A DNA stretch of 64,000 bases from Cryobacterium sp. CG_9.6 (GTDB lineage Bacteria > Actinomycetota > Actinomycetes > Actinomycetales > Microbacteriaceae), in NCBI RefSeq assembly GCF_029893365.1, contig NZ_JARXUZ010000001.1, forward strand, positions 1,922,001 to 1,986,000. Direction: 5' to 3'. The notes under the pieces were generated by a model that was not told the DNA's origin, did not search any database, and was given only the letters and a program-made list of their open reading frames with translations. Below, in pieces: positions 17,327 to 26,628 of the stretch. The position numbers and the translations under genes are program-made. How positions within the stretch are numbered: the first letter of the stretch is position 1; each line of letters starts with the position of its first letter.

Positions 17327-18790
17327 ATGACAGTCCCCCAGCTTTTCGTATCCACTGTGGCCGTTCTTGATTCGGCCGCCGACATCATCGTTGTTGCTGC
17401 GCAGCAGACGGATGGCGTTCCCCGCCTCCTCGCAGACCCCACGTTGGAGTTCCTCACCGATCAGTTGAACGCACTGGGTGTGACGGGTGCCCCCGACGAA
17501 ATTATGCGGGTTGCCGCTCCGGCCGGAGCGATGCGTTCCATTGCCATTGTGGGAATTGGTCGAGCGGTCACGACGGATTCTCTGCGTCATGCCGCTGGAT
17601 CCGCCGTGCGCCAGCTCACCGGACTCACCACCGTTGCGTTTGCGATTCCGGTCGAGACCGCCCTCGAGGTCAACGCTCTTCTGGAGGGCGCGGCACTCGG
17701 CGGATACTCCTACACGGACTACCGGCACAGTTCATTGGCCACGACACGGCTGCCCGCGTCACAGATCACCGTGCACACGAGCGTTGATGCACCTGATGCG
17801 GTGAACCGGGCAGAAGCACTGAGCACCTCGGTCGGCCTCGTCAAGGACCTCGTCAACATGCCTCCCCTCGACCTTTATCCCGAGACACTCGCGGCGCAGG
17901 CAAACCAGGCTGTGAAGGGACTCCCGATTGACGTCACTGTCTGGGATGAAAAGCAGCTTGTGGCCGATGGCTTCGGAGGAATTGCCGGCGTCGGGCAGGG
18001 TTCCACTCGTCCCCCGCGATTGGTAAAGCTCAGCTACACGCCAGCCACCGCAACGAAGCACCTTGCACTGGTGGGTAAGGGAATTACCTTTGACACCGGC
18101 GGACTGTCCCTCAAGCCACCGGCATCCATGGTCGGCATGAAGTACGACATGACCGGTGCCGCAACGGTATTGGCCGTTATTGCTGCCGCTGCTCGACTTC
18201 AGCTTCCGCTGCGCATCACCGCCTGGATGTGCATCGCCGAAAACATGCCCTCCGGGTCGGCTATTCGACCAAACGACGTGCTGCGGATGCGCGGCGGTCG
18301 CACGGTCGAGGTTTTGAACACGGATGCCGAGGGTCGCCTCGTCCTCGCCGATGGTCTCGTTGCGGCCGGCGAAGAAGAGCCGGATGCCATCATTGACGTG
18401 GCAACGCTGACGGGCGCCGCCGTCGTCGCATTGGGAAACCGCTATTACGGAGTGATGGGTGACGACAATCTGGTCGCCGACGTCTTGACAGCAAGCACGA
18501 GTGTCGGCGAACCGGCGTGGCCCATGCCCTTCCCGTCCGAGCTGCGCGCCACGCTGAACTCTGACGTTGCAGATATCGCCAACGCCAAAATCGGGAGCAC
18601 TGCCGGTGGGATGCTTCTGGCCGGCGTCTTCCTTAAGGAGTTCGTGGCACCGAACATTCCGTGGGCCCACGTAGACATCGCGGGACCGGCACAAAACTCC
18701 GGCAGCCCCTGGGGATTCACCGGTGTCGGGCCCACCGGAGTGTCCGTTCGGGCGCTCATCCGACTGGCAGAGGACTTTTCACGCCCGTAG
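17327..18790 (+). CDS. pepA: Leucyl aminopeptidase (M17)
   Basis: This 487-aa cytosolic metallopeptidase removes N-terminal residues from peptides and acts as a hexamer with two metal ions per subunit. The C-terminal M17 catalytic domain shows VGKGITFDTGGLSLKP (metal Lys and Asp) and the hallmark NTDAEGRL (Asp, Glu and Arg of the active site), with LADGLVAA and DVATLTGA following. The N-terminal 160 residues form the variable macro-like domain. It lies about 100 bp ahead of lpdA; co-transcription is possible but not shown. Confidence 0.95.
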   Translation: MTVPQLFVSTVAVLDSAADIIVVAAQQTDGVPRLLADPTLEFLTDQLNALGVTGAPDEIMRVAAPAGAMRSIAIVGIGRAVTTDSLRHAAGSAVRQLTGLTTVAFAIPVETALEVNALLEGAALGGYSYTDYRHSSLATTRLPASQITVHTSVDAPDAVNRAEALSTSVGLVKDLVNMPPLDLYPETLAAQANQAVKGLPIDVTVWDEKQLVADGFGGIAGVGQGSTRPPRLVKLSYTPATATKHLALVGKGITFDTGGLSLKPPASMVGMKYDMTGAATVLAVIAAAARLQLPLRITAWMCIAENMPSGSAIRPNDVLRMRGGRTVEVLNTDAEGRLVLADGLVAAGEEEPDAIIDVATLTGAAVVALGNRYYGVMGDDNLVADVLTASTSVGEPAWPMPFPSELRATLNSDVADIANAKIGSTAGGMLLAGVFLKEFVAPNIPWAHVDIAGPAQNSGSPWGFTGVGPTGVSVRALIRLAEDFSRP

Positions 18791-18888
18791 TACAGTCGAA
18801 GGGGCAAGAAAAGCTTGCCGTTGTTGCCTGCTGGCACGTTTAACCCGAGCCAGCGGGTGCAGGGTGTCGTGCGCGAGGGAGTAGTTGA

Positions 18889-20262
18889 GTGTCGGAACAA
18901 AACTTTGACATTGTCGTTCTTGGTGGCGGAAGCGGTGGCTACGCAGCAGCGTTGCGTGCTGTGCAGCTCGGTTTCACCGTTGGCCTGATCGAAAAGAACA
19001 AGCTGGGAGGCACGTGCCTTCACGTGGGCTGCATCCCCACAAAGGCGCTCCTGCACTCCGCTGAGGTTGCCGACGTCAGCCGCGAAGGCGCCAAGTATGG
19101 AGTCAAATCCACCTTTGATGGCATTGACATTGCAGCGGTGACCGCATTCCGTGAGGGAATCGTCGCCAGCAAGTACAAGGGTTTGCAGGGACTCGTCAAG
19201 GCTCGCGGTATCACCGTGATTCAGGGTGAAGGCCACCTCATCTCCCCCACGACCGTTCAGGTCGGTGACGACACCATCGTGGGCAAGAACATCATTCTCG
19301 CCACCGGCTCCTACTCCCGCACGCTCCCCGGACTCGAACTGGGTGGACGAGTCATCACGAGCGAGCAGGCTATCGATCTGGACTACGTGCCCAAGAAGGT
19401 TGTCGTCCTCGGCGGCGGCGTCATTGGCGTTGAATTTGCGAGCGTGTGGCGATCCTTCGGGTCCGACGTCACTATCGTCGAGGGTCTTGCCCACCTCGCT
19501 CCGATGGAGGAAGAGTCCATCTCCAAGCAGCTGGAGCGGGCATTCCGCAAGCGCGGAATCGAATTCTCTCTCGGGGTGCGATTCCAGAGCGTCACGCAGA
19601 GTGACACGGGCGTTGTCGTCACCCTGGAAAACGGCACCGTTATCGAAGCAGACATTCTGCTCGTAGCCGTGGGCCGCGGCGCGGCAACTGCTGGTCTCGG
19701 CTTCGAAGAGGTCGGTGTCACTGTTGACCGCGGTTTCGTCATCACCAACGAGCGCCTGGCCACGAACATCCCCGGCGTCTACGCCGTCGGTGACATCGTT
19801 CCCGGCCTCCAGCTGGCGCACCGTGGCTTCCAGCACGGCGTCTTCGTCGCCGAAGAGATCGCGGGCATGAACCCGATCGTCGTCGAAGACCTCAACATCC
19901 CCAAGGTGACATACTGCGACCCAGAGATCGCGTCCGTCGGCTACTCCGAAGCCCAAGCTGCGGAGAAGTTCGGTAAGGATGACATCGCCACCTACGAGTA
20001 CAACCTCGGAGGCAACGGCAAGAGTTCCATCCTTGGCACGAGTGGTTCGATCAAACTCGTCCGGGTGAAGGACGGCCCCATTGTCGGTGTGCACATGATC
20101 GGCGCTCGCGTCGGCGAGCTCATCGGTGAGGGTCAGCTCATTGTCAACTGGGAGGCGTACCCGGAGGACATCACTCCCCTGTTCCACGCGCACCCCACCC
20201 AGAATGAGGCACTCGGTGAGGCCTTCCTGGCCCTTGCCGGCAAGCCCCTCCACGCTATGTAA
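18889..20262 (+). CDS. lpdA: Dihydrolipoyl dehydrogenase (E3)
   Basis: This 457-aa flavoprotein reoxidises dihydrolipoamide on the E2 subunits of pyruvate and 2-oxoglutarate dehydrogenase, passing electrons to NAD+. The N-terminal FAD-binding Rossmann motif is VVLGGGSGGYAAA, the redox disulfide is GGTCLHVGCIPTKALL, the NAD-binding motif is VVLGGGVIGVEFASVW and the C-terminal His-Glu pair is in HAHPTQNEAL. It starts with GTG after GAGGGAG. It is followed 72 bp later by sucB, its substrate protein. Confidence 0.96.
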   Translation: MSEQNFDIVVLGGGSGGYAAALRAVQLGFTVGLIEKNKLGGTCLHVGCIPTKALLHSAEVADVSREGAKYGVKSTFDGIDIAAVTAFREGIVASKYKGLQGLVKARGITVIQGEGHLISPTTVQVGDDTIVGKNIILATGSYSRTLPGLELGGRVITSEQAIDLDYVPKKVVVLGGGVIGVEFASVWRSFGSDVTIVEGLAHLAPMEEESISKQLERAFRKRGIEFSLGVRFQSVTQSDTGVVVTLENGTVIEADILLVAVGRGAATAGLGFEEVGVTVDRGFVITNERLATNIPGVYAVGDIVPGLQLAHRGFQHGVFVAEEIAGMNPIVVEDLNIPKVTYCDPEIASVGYSEAQAAEKFGKDDIATYEYNLGGNGKSSILGTSGSIKLVRVKDGPIVGVHMIGARVGELIGEGQLIVNWEAYPEDITPLFHAHPTQNEALGEAFLALAGKPLHAM

Positions 20263-20334
20263 CCGGTTCTCCGGCAACAGAAGAGAAATCTAATAACTTA
20301 TGAATACACAACTGGTTTTGAAGGAGACATGCGC

Positions 20335-21777
20335 ATGAGCGAATCCGTCAGCCTCCCGGCACTCGGTGAGAGTGTCACAGAGGGAACGGTCACCCGCTGG
20401 CTCAAGAATGTGGGCGACCGCGTGGAGGTCGACGAGCCACTGCTCGAAGTGTCGACCGACAAGGTGGACACGGAAATTCCGTCGCCCATTGCCGGCATCA
20501 TTGAAGCAATCTTGGTTCAGGAAGACGAAACTGTCGAGGTGGGCACCCCGCTCGTCACGATCGGCGACGGTTCTGCAGCGGCTCCGGCCCCAGAACCGGT
20601 TGTCGAAGCGGCGGCAGAGCCCGTCGTGGTCCCCGAGCCCGTTGCTGCCCCCGTTGTCGTAGCCGAGCCGGCCCCGGTCGTCGCTGCACCGGTTGCCGCA
20701 CCGGCAGCGGTTGCGCCCCCCGTAGCTGCACCCGCACCCGTGGCGCCCCCCGTGGCCGCCCCCGTGGCTGCACCCGCCCCCGTGGCGGCACCGGTCGCCG
20801 CACCGGCACCGGCTGCGCCTCCTGTCGCTGCCCCCGTGGCTGCACCCGTCACCGCACCGGAGACCCGTGGTTCGCACGCTGGGACCAGCGGATACGTCAC
20901 GCCGATCGTGCGCAAGCTGGCCAACGAGGCTGGCGTTGATCTGTCAACGATCACCGGCACCGGCGTCGGTGGACGCATCCGCAAGCAGGACATCGCTGCG
21001 GCGTCAACTGCTGCCGCTGCCGCTCCCGTTTCCGCGGCAGCACCGGTCGTTGCAGTGTCGCCGCTGCGCGGCACGACGCAGCCGATGTCTCGTCTGCGTA
21101 AGGTCATTGCCGAGCGCGCCGTCATCTCCATGCAAGCATCCGCTCAGCTCACGACCGTCATTGAAGTGGACGTAACTCGCGTCGCGATGCTCCGTGACCG
21201 TGTCAAGGGTGATTTCCACGCCAAGACCGGTAACAAGCTCTCCTTCCTGCCGTTCTTTGCACTCGCTGCCGCAGAGGCACTGCAGGCCGTGCCGATTGTC
21301 AACGCGACAATCGAGGGTGACACCATCGTGTACCCGGCTCAGGAAAACATGAGCATTGCCGTTGACACCGAGCGCGGGCTGCTGACACCGGTTGTGCGCA
21401 ACGCGGGAGACCTCGATCTTGCCGGCTTCGCTGCGCAGATCGCTGACCTCGCCGCACGCACCCGTGACAACAAGCTGAAGCCGGACGAGCTGTCGGGCGG
21501 AACGTTCACGCTGACCAACACCGGTTCACGTGGCGCCCTGTTTGACACACCGGTGGTCTTCCTGCCGCAGAGTGCAATTCTCGGCACCGGAATTGTGTAC
21601 AAGAAGCCCCTCGTTGTCACCACCGACGGACTTGACTCGATTGCCATTCGTTCGAGCGTGTACCTCGCCCTCTCGTACGACCACCGCATCATTGACGGTG
21701 CAAACGCAGCACTCTTCCTCACCACGATGAAGGCGCGCCTCGAAGCTGGCGCGTTCGAGGGCAACCTCGGCATTTGA
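20335..21777 (+). CDS. sucB: 2-oxoglutarate dehydrogenase E2 (dihydrolipoamide succinyltransferase)
   Basis: The 480-aa E2 core carries acyl groups on lipoyl-lysine. One lipoyl domain (residues about 1-78) has the modified Lys in [13 protein letters not shown] long Ala/Pro/Val linker (about 85-180) built from repeated VAAP-like units follows, then the E3-binding domain ([17 protein letters not shown]) and the acyltransferase domain ending in [10 protein letters not shown]. The start at 20335 is preferred over ATG 20329 because AAGGAG is then 8 nt away instead of 2. It follows lpdA; lipB and lipA, which supply the lipoyl group, are 1.8 kb downstream. A branched-chain or pyruvate E2 role is also possible. 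Confidence 0.92.
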   Translation: MSESVSLPALGESVTEGTVTRWLKNVGDRVEVDEPLLEVSTDKVDTEIPSPIAGIIEAILVQEDETVEVGTPLVTIGDGSAAAPAPEPVVEAAAEPVVVPEPVAAPVVVAEPAPVVAAPVAAPAAVAPPVAAPAPVAPPVAAPVAAPAPVAAPVAAPAPAAPPVAAPVAAPVTAPETRGSHAGTSGYVTPIVRKLANEAGVDLSTITGTGVGGRIRKQDIAAASTAAAAAPVSAAAPVVAVSPLRGTTQPMSRLRKVIAERAVISMQASAQLTTVIEVDVTRVAMLRDRVKGDFHAKTGNKLSFLPFFALAAAEALQAVPIVNATIEGDTIVYPAQENMSIAVDTERGLLTPVVRNAGDLDLAGFAAQIADLAARTRDNKLKPDELSGGTFTLTNTGSRGALFDTPVVFLPQSAILGTGIVYKKPLVVTTDGLDSIAIRSSVYLALSYDHRIIDGANAALFLTTMKARLEAGAFEGNLGI

Positions 21778-21788
21778 GTGAACTGTCG

Positions 21789-23399
21789 CTAATACGCGAA
21801 TATCTCGCGTAACCGCCACCCGGCCTCGCCCTTGACCACAAGGACCGAGGCCGGTTTGCTGTTTAGCTCACCCCTCGTATCGCTGCCTGTTCCTTCGGAA
21901 CCAGGAGGTGACAGCGACAGGAGGGCCATATTGCCGGTACGTTCCACCAGCTCGACTACGAGCGTCGTATAGTCCGGCTCCGAAGTGAGCGCACCTCCCT
22001 GTTGCAGTAACCGAACTGTGTAACTATCGCCCGACATCGCGGTAGACCCGGACTGGTCAGCCGTGTCGAGACACACGACCGAGGCGGTCGCCAGGCACGC
22101 AGCACGACGGTTCAGGAGCACCGGGACGGCGAGAACCGGATCATCACCCTCCACCGCCGCAGAATCAGCAGCAGCCGGCTCCCGCACGGGTTCTGACGGC
22201 GCCACCTCCGCTTCGTAAGGTGAAGGAGATGTCTCCGTCGTGGCGGCGCCCTGCGGCGTGGCAGCTGACTCCTGACCCTGGCTGGGGTCACCTTCTCCCG
22301 CAGGGATCAGAGTGACCACCGCGAGAAGCACGGCGCCGCCCACGAGCACGGCGGTCACGAGCGGTCGATGACGAGCTGTGAGGCTGGAAGTCAGGCGAGA
22401 TCGAAGCTGCACGAGCGGATGCCCATCCACTAGGCCGAGAGCCGTCCCGACCAGCATCTGAGCGCGTGCCCGCAGCCGCTGAGGACCCCCCGACTGCTCG
22501 CGGTGGCGCCTCTTCGCCCGAGTGGACTGCACCGGTATACCCACCACTGTGGGGAGAAGCCGGCCCGGGGCGCACCCCGGGGTGGTGTCGGTCTCCGTAG
22601 TGATCAGCCGCACGGGCCCTGCGGGCATCCACTCGAACAACTGACGTTCGAGGTCAGGCAGGCAGGGCCGAAAGGGGGTGCTCCAGATGAGGCCCTCGAA
22701 TCTATCGGCGAGGAGTCCTGCCTCGCGACGTGTCTCGTGCTGCTCTGCACCTGGTTCAAGGTGTGCAAAGACCTCTCGCAGCACACAGGTGAGCCGACAG
22801 TAATCCTCCCGCAGTGCTTTCCGTCGGGCCATCGACTCCTCCGACAATTCACGAAGCGCACCGAGGCCCGCGAGTAGTGGACGGCCCGTCGGATAAAAGA
22901 GCACGGTCACCGGACTCAGGCTGCCATGACTGAGCCCGGCGTCATGCAGCTTGGCGACTGCCAGGGTTACCGAAGCCAGAATAGTGACTGCTTCTCCCGT
23001 CGAGATGGTGCCCCTGTCGCTCAGATAGCGCCCCAGCGTGCGTCCGTCAAGCCGTTCCAGAACCACGCAGACGCGATCGTCCGGCAGCGAGGCCACATCG
23101 AGGAGCGTGCCGAAGGGGCCGTCGGGGTTCGAACACAAGAGTTAAATCTCGCGTTCAATGGATTCGCCATTCGCAGTCGGCCGGAAGACCTTCAGTGCCA
23201 CGGGTGGTCGTCCGGGGATGGCCGAGTGCCCTAAATAGATATCCGACCGTTCACCCGATGCGAGGGTGCGGACAACGCGGTAACCCGCAATGTCGCGGGG
23301 AACCTGACCGTCGTTGGTCTCGGACTTTTCCTGAACGTGGTTGGGCGTGCTGCCGCGCTCAGCAGCGTCCGCGTGCCTCGCCCGCCCACTCTGCATCAT
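21789..23399 (-). pseudogene. Membrane pseudokinase interrupted by an in-frame stop
   Basis: One open frame of 537 codons is split by a single TAA at 23142-23144. The upstream part (23142-23399) encodes an N-lobe with YRVVRTLASGERSDIYLG (glycine loop) and VALKVF (the Lys). The downstream part resumes immediately in the same frame (CSNPDGPFGTLL) and continues through a C-lobe, a membrane helix (VTAVLVGGAVLLAVVTLIP) and an external domain. The HRD-like motif reads HGSLSP and the DFG-like motif LAGLG, so catalytic Asp residues are missing and the ancestor was already a pseudokinase. A TTG at 23136-23138 could allow reinitiation. Start 23399 has AGGAAGAG upstream. Confidence 0.8.
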
Positions 23400-23560
23400 G
23401 GTGACTCTTCCTGTAGTGATCGTGCCGAATGTCACCAGCTTCTCGCTACTATCGCCCGCACGTAATTCTGGAGCCACACGTGTGGGGAACTCCGAATGCA
23501 CCGGAGTGTGCAGGGACGGAACGCCACATCCGCAGTCGGCAGCTGAGCTAGACTGCGTGC

Positions 23561-24226
23561 ATGCTCGACTTTGTCGTCGCGGGGCTAAGCGCCAACTCCG
23601 TGCCGTATGTTGAGGGCCTTGAGCTCCAACGCGCAGTCCATCGTTCCGTCGTCTCGGGAGAGAAAACGGACACCGTCCTTCTCCTTGAGCACCCCGCCGT
23701 GTATACGGCGGGTAAACGTACCCTGCCCGACGAAAGACCGGTGGACGATACCCCGGTCATCGATGTGGATCGCGGGGGCAAGATCACCTGGCACGGGCCA
23801 GGTCAGCTCGTGGGATACCCGATCCTGGCACTTGCCGATCCCATCGATGTTGTGGGTTACGTGCGCCAGCTGGAGGAAATCCTCATCGGCGTGCTCACGG
23901 ACTTCGGCATCACCGGCGTCCGGGTAGAAGGACGCTCGGGAGTCTGGGTCGGGCCCGCCGGTGAGGAAGCAAAAATCGCCGCCATCGGCATTCGTGTCGC
24001 CAACGGTGTCACCATGCACGGCTTTGCCCTCAACTGCAGCAACTCGCTGGAACCCTACACACACATCATTGCGTGCGGCATCCGGGACGCCGGCGTCACC
24101 ACAATGTCGACCGTCCTGGGTCACCTGATCGAACCGGCCGATGTGATCGCATCCGTCGAAGCCAATTTTCTCCGGTCCAGCCTGCAGGGTTCCGACCGAC
24201 CGAGCACAGTGAAGGTGTCAGCATGA
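23561..24226 (+). CDS. lipB: Octanoyltransferase (lipoate biosynthesis)
   Basis: The 221-aa enzyme moves octanoyl from acyl carrier protein to a Lys of lipoyl domains, the first step of lipoate assembly. Visible family motifs are [54 protein letters not shown] (catalytic Lys) and a conserved Cys in HIIACGI. It overlaps lipA by ATGA, so the two are translated together. The targets include SucB, encoded upstream. Confidence 0.95.
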   Translation: MLDFVVAGLSANSVPYVEGLELQRAVHRSVVSGEKTDTVLLLEHPAVYTAGKRTLPDERPVDDTPVIDVDRGGKITWHGPGQLVGYPILALADPIDVVGYVRQLEEILIGVLTDFGITGVRVEGRSGVWVGPAGEEAKIAAIGIRVANGVTMHGFALNCSNSLEPYTHIIACGIRDAGVTTMSTVLGHLIEPADVIASVEANFLRSSLQGSDRPSTVKVSA

Positions 24227-25209
24227 GTGCAGTACCCGAGGGTCGCAAACTTCTGCGACTGGAGATTCGTAACGCCGAGACTCCCATTGAGCGCAAGCCC
24301 GAGTGGATCAAGACCGTGGCAAAGATGGGCCCGGAGTATCGCAAGCTGCAGAATCTGGTGAAGAGCGAAGGCCTGCATACGGTCTGCCAGGAGGCGGGCT
24401 GTCCCAACATCTTCGAGTGCTGGGAAGACCGTGAAGCCACCTTCCTTATTGGCGGTTCCCAGTGCACCCGCCGGTGCGACTTCTGTCAGATCGACACGGG
24501 CAAGCCAGCTGACTACGACACCGATGAACCGCGTCGTGTGGGCGAGTCCGTTGTGGCCATGAATCTGCGTTACGCCACCGTCACCGGAGTCGCCCGCGAC
24601 GATCTGCCTGACGAGGGCGCCTGGCTCTACGCCGAGACAATCCGACAGATTCACCAGCAGAGTCCCGGAACCGGTGTCGAAATCCTTATTCCGGATTTCT
24701 CCGGCAACCCTGATCACCTGGGTCAGGTTTTTGATGCCAAACCCGAAGTCTTCGCCCACAACGTGGAAACCGTCCCGCGCATCTTCAAAAGGGTTCGACC
24801 CGCTTTTCGGTACGACCGTTCACTGGATGTGCTCACACAGGGGCGAGCTGCCGGCATGATCACGAAGTCCAACCTCATCCTGGGCATGGGCGAGGAACGT
24901 GCCGAGGTCAGCCAGGCCCTGCAGGACCTCCACGACGCTGGCACCGACATCATCACCATCACCCAGTACCTGCGCCCGAGCGCCCGGCACCTGCCCGTCG
25001 CCCGCTGGGTACGACCGGAGGAGTTTGTCGAGCTTCGCGAGGAGGCCGAAGCCATCGGCTTCATTGGCGTGCTGTCCGGGCCCCTCGTGCGGTCGTCCTA
25101 CCGCGCCGGCCGGCTGTGGGCGAAGTCGATGCAGGCCACGGGTCGCGAGATCCCCGAGGACCTTCGTGCGCTGGCGGATGCCTCACTCGGTTTTGCGCAA
25201 GCCGTTTAG
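24223..25209 (+). CDS. lipA: Lipoyl synthase
   Basis: This 328-aa radical SAM enzyme inserts two sulfurs into protein-bound octanoyl groups. The auxiliary cluster motif is [13 protein letters not shown] and the radical SAM motif is CTRRCDFCQ; the C-terminal RSSYRAG Ser coordinates the auxiliary cluster in the family. The frame extends upstream within lipB, but the true start is the ATG at 24223, which overlaps the lipB stop and begins [11 protein letters not shown]. It depends on Fe-S supply, to which the A-type carrier at 2.4-2.7 kb may contribute. Confidence 0.96.
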   Translation: MSAVPEGRKLLRLEIRNAETPIERKPEWIKTVAKMGPEYRKLQNLVKSEGLHTVCQEAGCPNIFECWEDREATFLIGGSQCTRRCDFCQIDTGKPADYDTDEPRRVGESVVAMNLRYATVTGVARDDLPDEGAWLYAETIRQIHQQSPGTGVEILIPDFSGNPDHLGQVFDAKPEVFAHNVETVPRIFKRVRPAFRYDRSLDVLTQGRAAGMITKSNLILGMGEERAEVSQALQDLHDAGTDIITITQYLRPSARHLPVARWVRPEEFVELREEAEAIGFIGVLSGPLVRSSYRAGRLWAKSMQATGREIPEDLRALADASLGFAQAV

Positions 25210-25258
25210 GCCCGAAATTCGGTCACGAACATTCAGGTGACTAGGTAGTCTTAGGTTC

Positions 25259-25966
25259 ATGGCACGCAGCAAGGACAAAACTCCAAAACCACCCAAGAAG
25301 CCCGGTCGCATTAAGCAAATGTGGCAGGTGTTCCAGATGACACGGCGTTACGACTCCAACATCGTCTGGATCATGATTCTGGGCTTCCTGGTTCCGGTTC
25401 TCATCAGCGTCGCCCTGGCGTTGACTCTTTCACCCGGAAACGTACTGACGATCATTCTCTGGGCTATCTCGGGCGTGCTCGCCGGCAGCCTGGTCATGCT
25501 CATCGTTCTGGGGCGTCGCGCCGAAAAAGCCGCGTACTCCCAGATCGAGGGCCAGCCAGGAGCCGTTGGTGCTGTTCTGCGCAGCTCGCTTAAGCGCGGC
25601 TGGGTTGGTAGCGAGATGCCCGTTGCGGTGAACGGCAAGACGCAGGACGCCGTGTACCGTGCCGTGGGACGCGGCGGGGTCGTACTCATCAGCGAGGGTC
25701 CCAAAACTCGCACGCAGCGGATGCTCGATGACGAACGTCGTCGCGTGGCCAAGGTGGGCGGCAACGTCACCGTGACCGTCATTGCGGTGGGACCTGACGC
25801 CGATGCTGTGCCCCTGCACAAGCTCGCCCGTCGTCTCACCCGGATCAAGCCCACGCTGACCAAGGCGGAGGTCCTTGCGGTCAACAACAGGCTCACGTCC
25901 ATGACGACCAAACTTCCCATCCCCAAGGGCGTCGATCCCCTGAAGGCCCGGCCGCAGCGCGGCTAG
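25259..25966 (+). CDS. DUF4191 membrane protein
   Basis: This 235-aa protein belongs to an actinobacterial family usually found right after lipA. A basic N-terminus (KDKTPKPPKKPGRIKQ) is followed by two close membrane helices (about residues 38-60 and 64-82) and a soluble, basic C-terminal domain. No catalytic motif is visible. The lipA-DUF4191-RDD-glnA order is typical for related genomes, but no function is established. Confidence 0.9.
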   Translation: MARSKDKTPKPPKKPGRIKQMWQVFQMTRRYDSNIVWIMILGFLVPVLISVALALTLSPGNVLTIILWAISGVLAGSLVMLIVLGRRAEKAAYSQIEGQPGAVGAVLRSSLKRGWVGSEMPVAVNGKTQDAVYRAVGRGGVVLISEGPKTRTQRMLDDERRRVAKVGGNVTVTVIAVGPDADAVPLHKLARRLTRIKPTLTKAEVLAVNNRLTSMTTKLPIPKGVDPLKARPQRG

Positions 25967-25981
25967 ATCTCCCGCACCACG

Positions 25982-26021
25982 AAAGAACGGGCACCTGATC
26001 ATCAGGTGCCCGTTCTTTTTT
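25982..26021. terminator. Strong terminator between DUF4191 and RDD genes
   Basis: A perfect inverted repeat pairs 25982-25999 with 26001-26018 (aaagaacgggcacctgat and its complement). The tight loop lies in the tgatca centre, and a T run follows. The AAA lead also makes it usable on the minus strand for the converging RDD gene. Confidence 0.93.
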
Positions 26022-26055
26022 CGCGTTCTCGACGAGCGCAGAAGCGCCAGGCCGG

Positions 26056-26484
26056 TCAGGCGCGCAGCAGGACTGTTCCAGCGACCTTGTCGTGGAAACC
26101 GCGCTGATCCGAGTCCCAAACCAGTGCGGGGAGCACAATAACGAGCAAAACGGACCGGACGATCGCACGCCACGGACCGATCCAGCCGCCGAGCACGGGG
26201 ACGACCCTCAACCCCACGAGACGATGGCCGATGCTGCCGCCGATCGTGGGAATGAAGATCAATTGCAGCAAAACAAAGATCACAGAGTTCGCCACGGCGC
26301 TGTAGTCGAAGAAGATGACAGACACCCCCACGGCCAACGACCAATCGATAGCAACCCCCGCCAAGCGTCGACCGGGACGACCAACGGAGCCCGGTCCGGA
26401 ACGAGGGAGACCGAGGCGCTCACCAGGCCACAAACTCGGAGCGGGGGGACCGGACGGACGGGAGGAAGAGTCAAAAGTGGCCAC
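26056..26484 (-). CDS. RDD family membrane protein
   Basis: The 142-aa protein carries the RDD domain: RRLAGVAIDWSLAVGVSVIF with the Arg-Asp pair in the first helix, a second helix (ANSVIFVLLQLIF) and the TIGGSIGHRLVGLRVV segment, then a third hydrophobic stretch (RSVLLVIVLPALVW). The N-terminal 45 residues are Pro/Ser-rich and probably cytosolic. Its role is unknown. It is transcribed away from glnA, sharing a 144-bp intergenic region that holds the GlnR-type box. Confidence 0.88.
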   Translation of the reverse strand: MATFDSSSRPSGPPAPSLWPGERLGLPRSGPGSVGRPGRRLAGVAIDWSLAVGVSVIFFDYSAVANSVIFVLLQLIFIPTIGGSIGHRLVGLRVVPVLGGWIGPWRAIVRSVLLVIVLPALVWDSDQRGFHDKVAGTVLLRA

Positions 26485-26512
26485 CCAATGATTCTATCGA
26501 GCGACCTCGCCT

Positions 26513-26550
26513 GTAACATGTGTGAAACACAAGCGTCACGGTCGGGTAAT
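26513..26550 (+). promoter_or_regulatory. GlnR-type nitrogen control box upstream of glnA
   Basis: Four 5-bp half sites occur with exactly 6 bp between each: GTAAC, GAAAC, GTCAC and GTAAT. This matches the actinobacterial GlnR pattern of alternating a-sites (GTnAC) and b-sites (GAAAC); only the last half site departs clearly. It lies about 80 bp before the glnA start. A further GAAAC (26584-26588) lies downstream without a good partner. GlnR activates glnA under nitrogen limitation in relatives; control here is inferred. Confidence 0.75.
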
Positions 26551-26628
26551 GCCGCCACAGTAATCTCAGGGAATCTGCAGTGTGAAACACTGCGTGATCC
26601 ACGCCCACTTCGTTTGGAGTAAACCCGT

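Noticed and set aside
18445..20277. 610-aa minus-strand ORF opposite pepA/lpdA
   Set aside because: It is antisense to lpdA with its conserved redox motifs; its composition is that of a reversed GC-rich codon pattern.
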